A DNA stretch of 45,345 bases, taken from positions 1 through 45,345 of the forward strand of contig NZ_JADEXG010000045.1 of the NCBI RefSeq assembly GCF_015207255.1, written 5' to 3'. The stretch comes from Vasconcelosia minhoensis LEGE 07310. Lineage in GTDB: Bacteria > Cyanobacteriota > Cyanobacteriia > Phormidesmidales > Phormidesmidaceae. The stretch's first letter is position 1, and each line of letters starts with the position of its first letter. The notes beneath the pieces are model-generated. The model searched no databases. It was not told where the DNA came from and saw only the letters and a program-made list of their open reading frames with translations. Position numbers and translations under genes: made by a program. Below, one piece after another: positions 17,076 through 24,359 of the stretch.

Positions 17076-18245
17076 CTAAGCGTTAACCAGGCTATCGATC
17101 ACGGGATAGCGCAGCGTCGCCGCGATGTCCCCACCGTTGGGCATGCGATCGCGCTCTACCATCAGCACCCGCCCGCCGTTCAGCAAGGTCTGCATCGCGG
17201 CCAGATTCAGCAAGTCTTCGCTATCGGCGGTTTGCTGGTCATGCTGCTCCAGCTGCCGACTTTGCGCATCGTAATGGCCCCAGCGCTGGGTCTGGGGAGC
17301 CAGCAGCAGCGTATCGACCTGGCCGGTATGGGCGGCAGCGACAATTTCGGCTAGCTCATCGGTAGACTGGTCTGCGCTTTGCAAGTTGCCATACTGGGTC
17401 AGCGCCGTTTCCTGGGCCTGATGGAAATGGGGCTCAATCAGGGACCAGGCGCGATCGCGCAGTTCCTCAGCCGACAGGTTGTCGGGGTTGGTCGCTACGG
17501 CCTCGTCCAATAAATGAGGGTAAGTGTTGGCCTCTTGATAGACCGGGAAGAGAAAATCGACGCCGATAAACACGAGCGGAGCCGTTTGCCCTTGAAGAAT
17601 ATTCTGTACGCCGTGATCTACCTTGTGGAAAAACCGCAGAACGTTGGTCTTATCCTCATTTGTACCTACGCCCTGACCATGAAAAATGGCTTGGCTGCCA
17701 CCCCCTGAACCGCTATGGGACTGAAGCTGATCTTCCGGATCGTCGTACTTCAGCGCGGTTTCCAGACTGGCCGGCGTATCGCCCAGGTCCACCGCTTGGA
17801 TGCTGTAGTGGGTCGCCTGGAACAGCCGCACCTGGTTTTGACTGGCTGCCAGCACATAGAACTGGCCATCATCGGTCAGCAGCGGCAGCAGCGGCTTGAC
17901 TTGGGGCTGAGGCGTAACCGTCACCAGCGACTCTACGGCAATCGGCAGTTGATAGGTGAGCGTCTGGCCCGCTGCCAAAAACAGCGCTAAACCCTGCCCT
18001 TGATGCTGCCAGAAGGCGTAGTCTTCCTCCAGCCGGACAATGGGCTTGAGAAATTCAGCCGTCTCCTCTTCTGAAAGCCCCTCCTGCATCAGCAGCTGTT
18101 CGGCCCGGCTGAGCTGATTCTTAAACCGGATCGGGTTTTGCCGGGTCTCTGGACCTGCGACCTGAGTCGGCATGTAAATAGACAGGCAGCGATCGGCCTG
18201 GACATTCATTAATTTTTGCAGGTCGTTTTTTGAAAAGATAGGCAT
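17076..18245 (-). CDS. baeRF-type protein (bacterial relative of release factor eRF1)
   Basis: 389 residues resembling the bacterial archaeo-eukaryotic release factor families: an N-terminal LSIYMPTQVAGPETRQNPIR segment, a central strand-rich part (VRLFQATHYSIQAVDLGD), a His/Gly-rich stretch GSQAIFHGQG, and a C-terminal eRF1 domain-3-like part (IVAAAHTGQVDTLLLAPQ) ending AATLRYP. The families are related to the translation-termination and ribosome-rescue folds; their role in bacteria is not settled. It is the last gene of a probable three-gene unit with the glycine-zipper protein and the cupin. I cannot fix the subfamily number from the sequence. Confidence 0.75.
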   Translation of the reverse strand: MPIFSKNDLQKLMNVQADRCLSIYMPTQVAGPETRQNPIRFKNQLSRAEQLLMQEGLSEEETAEFLKPIVRLEEDYAFWQHQGQGLALFLAAGQTLTYQLPIAVESLVTVTPQPQVKPLLPLLTDDGQFYVLAASQNQVRLFQATHYSIQAVDLGDTPASLETALKYDDPEDQLQSHSGSGGGSQAIFHGQGVGTNEDKTNVLRFFHKVDHGVQNILQGQTAPLVFIGVDFLFPVYQEANTYPHLLDEAVATNPDNLSAEELRDRAWSLIEPHFHQAQETALTQYGNLQSADQSTDELAEIVAAAHTGQVDTLLLAPQTQRWGHYDAQSRQLEQHDQQTADSEDLLNLAAMQTLLNGGRVLMVERDRMPNGGDIAATLRYPVIDSLVNA

Positions 18246-18291
18246 GTTGCTCCAATGAATCAGGTCAGTTGAGTGGTTAAATATGCTGGCC

Positions 18292-18795
18292 TTACTGGCC
18301 GCCGTGACTGCGCAAAATTTCAGCGGCGGGCTGAACTTTTGCTTGTTCGGTTTCGACGATCACCAGATAGCGCTGCGACAGCGTTTCCCGATCGGCCGAA
18401 GCGTCGGGTCGGGGCGCGTTACTGCCCGAAAATCCGCCTACAATTCCCGCGCCGACGGCGCCGACTAGCCCACCCAGCAGCGGCACGACTAGCCGCAGGG
18501 TGCCGCTGTAGACTTCGATGGTAGTCAAATTGGGGACGCTGGTACCAACGAGTACGATAAATGCCCCCAGCAGCCCGCCCGTAAGGCCGCCGACCAGCGC
18601 CGCCGCTCGTGAGCTGCGGCCTGCCTGGGACTGATCGACATGGGGCTCCGGATCGGGGACGTTGGGCTGAATCGTAATCTGATCGGCGCTGAAGCCCGCC
18701 TCGGTCAGCGCCTGACGCGCCCCTTCCGCCGCTGTCTGATCGGCGAAGCTGGCCGAGGTGCGTCGCTCTAGTGATGAAGGTGAAGTGCTATCCAT
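18292..18795 (-). CDS. Glycine-zipper stress protein with ferredoxin-like ends
   Basis: 167 residues. An N-terminal segment like the general-stress GSP17M/YflT fold (SASFADQTAAEGARQALTEA) is followed by two Gly-rich membrane segments (about residues 65-90 and 105-130) and a C-terminal YLVIVETEQAKVQPAAEIL strand-helix. The protein at 19372 has the same layout, so they are distant paralogues. Probably an inner-membrane stress protein. The start is 12 bp downstream of the cupin gene and the end 46 bp upstream of the baeRF gene. Confidence 0.7.
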   Translation of the reverse strand: MDSTSPSSLERRTSASFADQTAAEGARQALTEAGFSADQITIQPNVPDPEPHVDQSQAGRSSRAAALVGGLTGGLLGAFIVLVGTSVPNLTTIEVYSGTLRLVVPLLGGLVGAVGAGIVGGFSGSNAPRPDASADRETLSQRYLVIVETEQAKVQPAAEILRSHGGQ

Positions 18796-18807
18796 GGTCG
18801 GTTTAGG

Positions 18808-19137
18808 TCAATTGACTGCGCGAGCAGGCGGATGTGTCGCCTCGATCGCCGAAAAGGTTTCCAGAATTTTGTAGGTGTGCGCCGCGCCCTTGGGCACAAC
18901 CCAGGAATCGCCCACCTTCAGGCTCAGCGTTTTACCTTCGATCTCAAGCTCCGCTTTGCCTTTTAGCACATAGCCCACGGTTTCATAGTCGCGGCTGACC
19001 GAGGGCTTGCTCTCGCCGGGCTGCTCATCTTGCCAGAGTCGCATCGCGATCGCGTCTCCCTGGGCCAAATACTGCTGGCCCATACCACCAGCGGGAGCCT
19101 GCTGCTGATTGACGGTTTCGAGATTGGGGTTGCCCAT
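18808..19137 (-). CDS. Small cupin-domain protein
   Basis: A 109-residue single cupin barrel. GYVLKGKAELEIEGKTLSL is the first cupin motif region and GDSWVVPKGAAHTY the second, with His in the AAHTY position. The first motif lacks the usual two-His pair, so metal binding and catalysis are doubtful. It starts a minus-strand unit with the glycine-zipper and baeRF genes. Role unknown; stress-linked by context. Confidence 0.8.
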   Translation of the reverse strand: MGNPNLETVNQQQAPAGGMGQQYLAQGDAIAMRLWQDEQPGESKPSVSRDYETVGYVLKGKAELEIEGKTLSLKVGDSWVVPKGAAHTYKILETFSAIEATHPPARAVN

Positions 19138-19327
19138 AGGTATTTTTCTAGTTACTTCTTTTCTTTAAGGTAGGGGGCGCGATCGCATAAAACGTCCTTC
19201 ACAAGAGAGAAATTTGCCCAATGCGTTTAGCAAAACTCCCGCTGCTGGAACCTAATCTACGACTATTGATCGAAATTTTGGCCTTAAACAACCCTCTTGA
19301 CAGAGGTAGGGCACAGGCTCAGTTTTT

Positions 19328-19342
19328 ATCATTGATAATGAT
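19328..19342. promoter_or_regulatory. ATCATT-GAT-AATGAT dyad upstream of the stress protein gene
   Basis: A 6-3-6 dyad symmetry about 30 bp before the ATG at 19372. It contains the Fur-box half TGATAAT but does not match a full Fur box. A TTGACA at 19297-19302 lies too far from a -10-like hexamer to call a sigma-70 promoter. Confidence 0.3.
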
Positions 19343-19371
19343 GTCTTGTTAAGTTTTAAATCACCCTATCT

Positions 19372-19884
19372 ATGGAATATTTGGTTGCCGTCCTATCTGA
19401 CCGCCAGCAGGCCGAAGCGGCCTACTCTGCCCTAGCTGAGCAAAACCTGCCGATGGAGCAGGTCTCTCTACTGGGCGAAGGTCACGAAAGCGCCGACGAG
19501 TTTGGCCTGATCGAGCCCAACCTGCAGGCCAAGAAGCAGTCGAGTCGGCTGGCCTATTGGCTAATTCCCTTTGGATTCGCCGCGGGTTACGCTTTCAATG
19601 TCCTCACCCACATTGCTCTGGTCGGCAATGGCGGCATTTTTGACCATCTCTTTGGCGGTATTTTAGGGGCGGCTTCAGCCGCGTTAGGCGCGGTTCTGGT
19701 CGGCGGGGCCGTCGGCTGGACAACCGGCAGCGGCGATGCCCTGGCCTATCGCAATCGGCTCAATGCGGGTAAATACCTGATTGTCGCCAAGGGGACTGAT
19801 GCCTTAGTGCGGCAGGCGACGCGTACCTTGCGACAGTTTGAGCCCGAGAATATCCAGGGCTACACTGAACCGGCTACCTCTTAG
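19372..19884 (+). CDS. Glycine-zipper stress protein, stop codon inside a repeat element
   Basis: 170 residues with the same plan as the protein at 18292. The N terminus is ferredoxin-like (MEYLVAVLSDRQQAEAAYSA), two hydrophobic Gly-rich segments follow (about 60-85 and 90-120), and a C-terminal KYLIVAKGTDALVRQATRTL segment has the same fold. The last codons GCT ACC TCT TAG run into the repeat element that begins at 19880, so the element supplies the stop. The C terminus may therefore differ from close relatives. Divergent from the cupin unit with a 234-bp gap. Confidence 0.75.
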   Translation: MEYLVAVLSDRQQAEAAYSALAEQNLPMEQVSLLGEGHESADEFGLIEPNLQAKKQSSRLAYWLIPFGFAAGYAFNVLTHIALVGNGGIFDHLFGGILGAASAALGAVLVGGAVGWTTGSGDALAYRNRLNAGKYLIVAKGTDALVRQATRTLRQFEPENIQGYTEPATS

Positions 19885-20047
19885 GATCAAGGATTTAATA
19901 AGATGCACAACTCCCGAGCCCTCATCCCCAACCCTTCTCCCGGGGGAGAAGGGGGCCGGATCTAGCTCCCTCTCCCCCGGGGAGAGGGCCGGGGTGAGGG
20001 CCGCGAGACATGCACAAATGGTTAAGTTATTTAATTCTCGATCCTTA
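19880..20047 (+). mobile_element. MITE-like element, copy A (168 bp)
   Basis: A non-autonomous repeat with imperfect terminal inverted repeats: TTAGGATCAAGGATTTAATAA at the left end against TAAGGATCGAGAATTAAATAA read inward from the right. GGATC...GATCC is flanked by TTA on both sides. Two strong hairpins lie inside (CCCTTCTCCC/GGGAGAAGGG at 19932-19953 and CCCTCTCCCC/GGGGAGAGGG at 19968-19988), a repeat type known to be dispersed in many bacterial genomes. An inverted near-identical copy lies at 36305-36473. It encodes no transposase. It fills most of the gap before the PfpI gene at 20104. Confidence 0.85.
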
Positions 20048-20103
20048 GTTAAATCCGCGCATCACTAGAGCTCAGACGTAGAATAAACGACTCAGGAGAC
20101 CCC

Positions 20104-21165
20104 ATGGCAAAACCCAAAGTTGCATTTCTAATCGAAAGCGAATTCGAGGACTCAGAATTCCAGATTCCATTCAAAGCCCTGAAGCAGGCCGGGGCCCTGG
20201 TCACCGTACTGGGTTCGCGGATGAATGACGAATATACCGGCAAGCGCGGCAAAGTTTCCATTCGCCCGGATGCGACGGCCACTGAGGTGCGCTCAGAAGA
20301 CTTCGACGCGATCGTCATCCCCGGTGGCGCCGCCCCAGATAAAATTCGTACCAATCCCAACGCGGTTAGGCTGATCCTCGACGCGATGGGCCAGGATAAG
20401 CTGATTGCGGCAGTCTGCCACGGCCCGCAAGTTCTTATTGAGGCCGATGCGCTGCGCGATCGCCAGGCTACCGGATTTGCCGCTATCCGCAAAGACCTCA
20501 CCAATGCAGGAGCCCACTACGTCGATGAAGCCGTCGTCGTCGATGGTAATCTCATCACCTCGCGCTGCCCGGCGGACCTGGCCATGTTTACCATGACGCT
20601 GCTGAATCGGCTGGAACTGCCCCTCGGCGCCGCTGAGTCGTCAGCCACCCACGACCTGTGGCAGGTCGCCGAAGCCTGGGGTGGCTCGACTAAAGCCGAC
20701 ATCGTTGCCGCTTTGAATACGGCCTTGACGGGGGAGCGCTACACGCTTTCAGCCTTTGAAAAGTACGACGAAAAAATTAGCGACCCCGAGGCTAAACTGG
20801 CCGTGAGAGAGGCCGCAATCAGCAAGCGTCAGCATGTGACCCTGCTCGAAGAGAGGCTGGAAGCACTGGATGAAAAAGCCTCTTGGCAAGCCATCGGCGG
20901 CGAAATGCTGGCGACCCTTCAGACCTTTCTCCAGTCCAGCAATGACCTGGAAATCCTCCGGCAGGCGCTAGGCGATATCCAGACGGGTATGGTTGATGCC
21001 AAGCGGCTGGCCAACCAGCTCACCGACCCCACCACCGCAGAGCTGATGCTGCAAATTCAGCAAAATCTAGAGCGCCACGAGGAGCACCTATCCACGGTAT
21101 ATCGGTCTCGGGCCGGGGCGAATGTGCAGGCTCCGAAGCCGACGACGATCGCGATTACCGCCTAG
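20104..21165 (+). CDS. DJ-1/PfpI-family protein with helical C-terminal extension
   Basis: Residues 1-175 are a DJ-1/PfpI domain: FLIESEFEDSEFQIPF with the acidic active-site residue, DAIVIPGGAAPD, and the nucleophile elbow AVCHGPQVL with the reactive Cys. Such proteins act as glyoxalases, deglycases or proteases in stress. The remaining ~175 residues are helical (SATHDLWQVAEAWGG, then a heptad-like region with EERLEALDEK), similar to ferritin-like four-helix modules attached to stress proteins; that match is a guess. ATG 20104 has an AGGAGA site. Only 56 bp separate it from copy A of the repeat, so its promoter may lie in the element. Confidence 0.85.
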   Translation: MAKPKVAFLIESEFEDSEFQIPFKALKQAGALVTVLGSRMNDEYTGKRGKVSIRPDATATEVRSEDFDAIVIPGGAAPDKIRTNPNAVRLILDAMGQDKLIAAVCHGPQVLIEADALRDRQATGFAAIRKDLTNAGAHYVDEAVVVDGNLITSRCPADLAMFTMTLLNRLELPLGAAESSATHDLWQVAEAWGGSTKADIVAALNTALTGERYTLSAFEKYDEKISDPEAKLAVREAAISKRQHVTLLEERLEALDEKASWQAIGGEMLATLQTFLQSSNDLEILRQALGDIQTGMVDAKRLANQLTDPTTAELMLQIQQNLERHEEHLSTVYRSRAGANVQAPKPTTIAITA

Positions 21166-21268
21166 CCGCTACTATAATCGCCGGCTGGTGAAGAATACGC
21201 CCTATGCGGAGTGATGGGGTGTAGACGAGATCGCGGCTTCCCGTAGGGTAGGGGTGATCGGGCGTGAG

Positions 21269-21682
21269 CTAGGCTCGCGACTGAAACTCCTGACGGATCG
21301 ACTCGATTCGCTTGCGGTTGACGCCCAGGTCAGACTTGCCCAGGCGGGCCGCCGAACGGACGTGAATGACTGAGCCGTCGGGTACCGCGTAGAACTCTAC
21401 ATCGTCTACAAAGCCCATTATCTTGCTGGCAAACTCGGCATAGAGGTAGGTATCCGTCGCTTCGTTGACGGTGGAGCCTTCCATAGATTTGACGATCTGC
21501 TGGAGGGTTGCGATCGCATCCTGAGCTGGCCCGCTGTGGGCGATGGGCTTAATGTAATGGTCTTTGTCAGACGCGATCGCCTGGCTGTTTACGCAGTTAG
21601 GCGTACCGGGGCAGGCCGTCAGCTGGCCCTGCTTAACGCCAAGATTCTTGGGCTTTTGGCCGGAAAAAGTGAACAGAGACAT
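21269..21682 (-). CDS. DUF1499-family protein
   Basis: 137 residues matching DUF1499: ACPGTPNCVNSQA near the N terminus with paired Cys, YLYAEFASKIMGFVDDVEFY in the middle and HVRSAARLGKSDLGVNRKR near the end. Function is not known; in cyanobacteria and plastids it is often linked to photosynthetic membranes. It starts five bases after the CrtW stop and is therefore probably translated with it. Confidence 0.85.
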   Translation of the reverse strand: MSLFTFSGQKPKNLGVKQGQLTACPGTPNCVNSQAIASDKDHYIKPIAHSGPAQDAIATLQQIVKSMEGSTVNEATDTYLYAEFASKIMGFVDDVEFYAVPDGSVIHVRSAARLGKSDLGVNRKRIESIRQEFQSRA

Positions 21683-21686
21683 AGGA

Positions 21687-22421
21687 CTAATGATGCGCAG
21701 AAGGGAGCCTGTACCAGGGCAAATGTGGATACTGGTGGTGCTCCCAATGATAGTCGAAGTGGTAGCAGGATAGGAATGAGCCTAGCGTAGAGGCCTGGCT
21801 GCTGACGGCGCGATGCTCATTGACATAGCCCTGGCCGGGACGGCGGTGGGGCCGGTAGGTGCCGAAGTAAAAGAGCTGTAGGGAGCTCAGCAGCTGAGGC
21901 AGCAGCCAAAAGCAAACTAGATTGAGCATGGGCGCATGGTAGAAAAACACGAGGGGATAAAATACAGCCGACATTCCCCAAAAAATTCCAATGCCTTGAC
22001 GTCCCCAAACGTAGGCCAGCATAAAGCTCAGGTACCATTCCCAAAAGCTGCCTTCGTAAAAGTCCGGGTCGTCTGCCTGAGCCGGCGTGCGATGGTGCTG
22101 CTGATGGCGAGCTAGAAAATAGGGATAGGACAAAAAGCTGTACAGCCCTAGAAAAATTTGTCCCCCAATTGCATTTAGCCTTGGTGAAGCTGGGTTCAAA
22201 GTGCCGTGCATGGCATCATGGGCCAAGATAAATAGGCCCGTGTGCAAAAACGTACGCAGCCCAATCAAAAGCGCTAGAGCAACCAGGGGTAGACCCGACA
22301 GGTCAACCTGAAAGATGGTCCAGTAGGCCGTCAGCAGCCATAAACCCAGAATCGTACCGGCCAGAATAGGAGTGACGAGAGATTCTCTAAACCAATCTCG
22401 GGTATTTTTGTAAACAATCAT
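21687..22421 (-). CDS. crtW: Beta-carotene ketolase CrtW
   Basis: A membrane di-iron oxygenase that adds keto groups at C4 of beta-ionone rings, giving echinenone or canthaxanthin. The His clusters are all present: HDAMHG, RHQQHHRTPAQADDPDF, FGTYRPHR and the C-terminal YHFDYHWEHHQYPHLPWYRL. Four or so membrane helices separate them. ATG 22421 gives 244 residues; the longer frame would start at a non-standard ATT and add 12 residues. It leads the two-gene unit with DUF1499. Keto-carotenoids feed OCP-type photoprotection, in keeping with the region. Confidence 0.93.
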   Translation of the reverse strand: MIVYKNTRDWFRESLVTPILAGTILGLWLLTAYWTIFQVDLSGLPLVALALLIGLRTFLHTGLFILAHDAMHGTLNPASPRLNAIGGQIFLGLYSFLSYPYFLARHQQHHRTPAQADDPDFYEGSFWEWYLSFMLAYVWGRQGIGIFWGMSAVFYPLVFFYHAPMLNLVCFWLLPQLLSSLQLFYFGTYRPHRRPGQGYVNEHRAVSSQASTLGSFLSCYHFDYHWEHHQYPHLPWYRLPSAHH

Positions 22422-22550
22422 AAACTTTTTAGAAAATCTCAAAAAAAACTGCCTCAATCGCCAGCGACAAGGCAGGGATACTGAAAATTAACAGCTCAAT
22501 CAGACCAAACAACCCATATTTTGATAGAATCGCTCAACTTTAAACTGATT

Positions 22551-22718
22551 CTAGGTCGGGCGGTTGATCAAGCTCATCACTAGAGAAACGATGAAAATAA
22601 CTAGGAAAACCCAGAATAGAATCTGAGCGATGCCCGCAGCTGCACCCGCGATACCGCTGAAGCCAAAGATGGCAGCAACAATAGCGACGACTAAGAAGAT
22701 TAAAGCCCACTTAAGCAT
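22551..22718 (-). CDS. DUF1328-family small membrane protein
   Basis: A 55-residue protein: [20 protein letters not shown], a Gly/Ala-rich turn, then a second hydrophobic segment and a terminal LINRPT. Two membrane helices joined by [10 protein letters not shown] match DUF1328 (YtjA-like). AAAGGAG lies about nine bases before the ATG, a good ribosome site. Such genes in bacteria are often stress-induced; function unknown. It stands alone between CrtW and the GMC oxidoreductase gene. Confidence 0.88.
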   Translation of the reverse strand: MLKWALIFLVVAIVAAIFGFSGIAGAAAGIAQILFWVFLVIFIVSLVMSLINRPT

Positions 22719-22836
22719 GGGAGTATGCTCCTTTCAAGAAAGAATACTTTTATTAAAGGATTTCTCTGCCCCAAATGAATCTACCGCAAAGGATGGCCGT
22801 ACAAACGGACAACTATCTCTTTTGAGATAGAAGCCG

Positions 22837-24354
22837 CTAGCCCAGCGAGGCTTTGAAAAGGTCACCAACTCGCAAAGCGTTGGCAATAATGGTGAGAGTT
22901 GGATTAACGGCCCCCATGGCTGGGAAAAAGCTGGAATCAACGACATAGAGATTTTCGACATCGTGGGTGCGGCAATGGGTATCGAGGACGCTGGTTTTAG
23001 GGTCGGTGTCCATGCGGCAGGTGCCAGACTGATGCCAAACGACCGGAAGCCCCATGTACTTATGCCAAAACAGATAAAACCCAATTTGCTTTAGGTAGCC
23101 TTCTAAAACCGCAATCAGGTCGTGATGCGCCTTGAGGTTGTTGGGCTGATAGCTAATTTGGATGTCGCCTGTTGGCGTTAGCGTCACCCGGTTATCCGAC
23201 GACGGCAGGTCTTCAGTGGTCACCCACCAGTCTACCGAATGCTGGGAAATATACTCCAGCATGGCCCGATCCATATCTTCGGGGGCCTGGTGCTTGAGCC
23301 GCTGCCACTTGGCCTTACCTGTTAGCTGAATCTGCCCCAGCGGATAGTCCTGATCTGGTCCGCCAAAGTAAAAATCATGCAGGCTCAGGGTCTTTTGAAA
23401 CACGGTCGGGTTGGGCTCAGCGGAGACAGCCACCAGCGAAGTGTGATTGTGAAACATGAGGTTTCGCCCCACCTGGTCTGAGGAATTTGCTAGGCCGTTG
23501 GGATGGGCCTCGCTGGCCGAGCGCAGCAGCAGGGCTGCGGAATTGATCGCGCCGCAGGACACGACTATTCGATCGGCGGTCAGCATCCGCGTTTCGCCAT
23601 CTGTTTGAACTTCGACCTGGGTCACCTGCTGCCCGCTGGCGTCGGTATGGAGCCTGGCGACATAGGCGTTTTTCAGCAGGCTGACATTGTCGTAGGCCAG
23701 GGCCGGATCTACGCAGGTGACCTGGGCGTCCGCTTTGGCATCGGCCAGGCAGGGATAGGGGTCGCAGGTATCGCAGCGAATGCAGGGGCGATTGTGGGGA
23801 TTTTCGACATCGCGGTTTAGCGATAGGGTAGCGTGAAAGGGCTGTAGGCCTAGCTTTTGCAGCTGGTCGGCGACCTTTTGAATGCGGGGCTCATGGGGGA
23901 AGGGAGGAAAGGGAAAATCCGCAGACATCTGCGGCTCCGTCGGGTCTTCGCCCCGCCGACCGTGAATTTTGTAGAGGCTCTCGGCCCGGGTGTAGTAGGG
24001 CTCAAAGTCACCATAGCTAAAGGGCCAGGCGGGTGAAACACCGTCATAGTGCGCGAGTTCGCCAAAGTCCTGCTCTCGCATCCGCTGAAGAGCCGCACCG
24101 TAGACCTTGGTATTGCCCCCGACCACATAGTAGGCTTCTGGGTGAAAGGGCTGCTGCCGCTCGTCGTACCAGTCTTCCTGAATCTGATAGCGCTGCTCTA
24201 AAAAAATGGCCGTCGGGTCCCAGTTGGCTTTTTCCCGAGGAATATAGTCGCCCCGCTCGACGATTAGAATTTGCTGGCCGGTCGGCGCTAGGGCGTAGGC
24301 TAACGTGCCGCCACCGGCCCCCGAGCCGATGATGATGATGTCGTAGTCTGCCAT
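22837..24354 (-). CDS. GMC-family FAD-dependent oxidoreductase
   Basis: 505 residues. The N-terminal FAD motif is IIGSGAGGGTLAYALAP with ERGDYIPRE. A GTGTK-like stretch is VVGGNTKVYGAALQR. The C-terminal part has VVWHQSGTCRMD with the likely catalytic His, and ENLYVVDSSFFPAMGAVNPT that ends the FAD fold. Between them lies a Cys cluster (CIRCDTCDPYPC with another Cys about 12 residues on). It may be structural or hold a metal centre; I cannot decide. The substrate is probably an alcohol or sugar. The start is five bases after the stop of the Rieske reductase gene, so the two are one unit. Confidence 0.88.
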   Translation of the reverse strand: MADYDIIIIGSGAGGGTLAYALAPTGQQILIVERGDYIPREKANWDPTAIFLEQRYQIQEDWYDERQQPFHPEAYYVVGGNTKVYGAALQRMREQDFGELAHYDGVSPAWPFSYGDFEPYYTRAESLYKIHGRRGEDPTEPQMSADFPFPPFPHEPRIQKVADQLQKLGLQPFHATLSLNRDVENPHNRPCIRCDTCDPYPCLADAKADAQVTCVDPALAYDNVSLLKNAYVARLHTDASGQQVTQVEVQTDGETRMLTADRIVVSCGAINSAALLLRSASEAHPNGLANSSDQVGRNLMFHNHTSLVAVSAEPNPTVFQKTLSLHDFYFGGPDQDYPLGQIQLTGKAKWQRLKHQAPEDMDRAMLEYISQHSVDWWVTTEDLPSSDNRVTLTPTGDIQISYQPNNLKAHHDLIAVLEGYLKQIGFYLFWHKYMGLPVVWHQSGTCRMDTDPKTSVLDTHCRTHDVENLYVVDSSFFPAMGAVNPTLTIIANALRVGDLFKASLG

Positions 24355-24359
24355 AGGTT

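Noticed and set aside
19297-19339. Sigma-70 promoter with TTGACA and GATAAT before the gene at 19372
   Set aside because: The spacing of about 31 bp is far from the 16-18 bp needed.
19838-20068. Plus-strand frame with LSPGERAGVRAARHAQ peptide
   Set aside because: This is translation of the repeat element hairpins; the same peptide is a common spurious product of such repeats.
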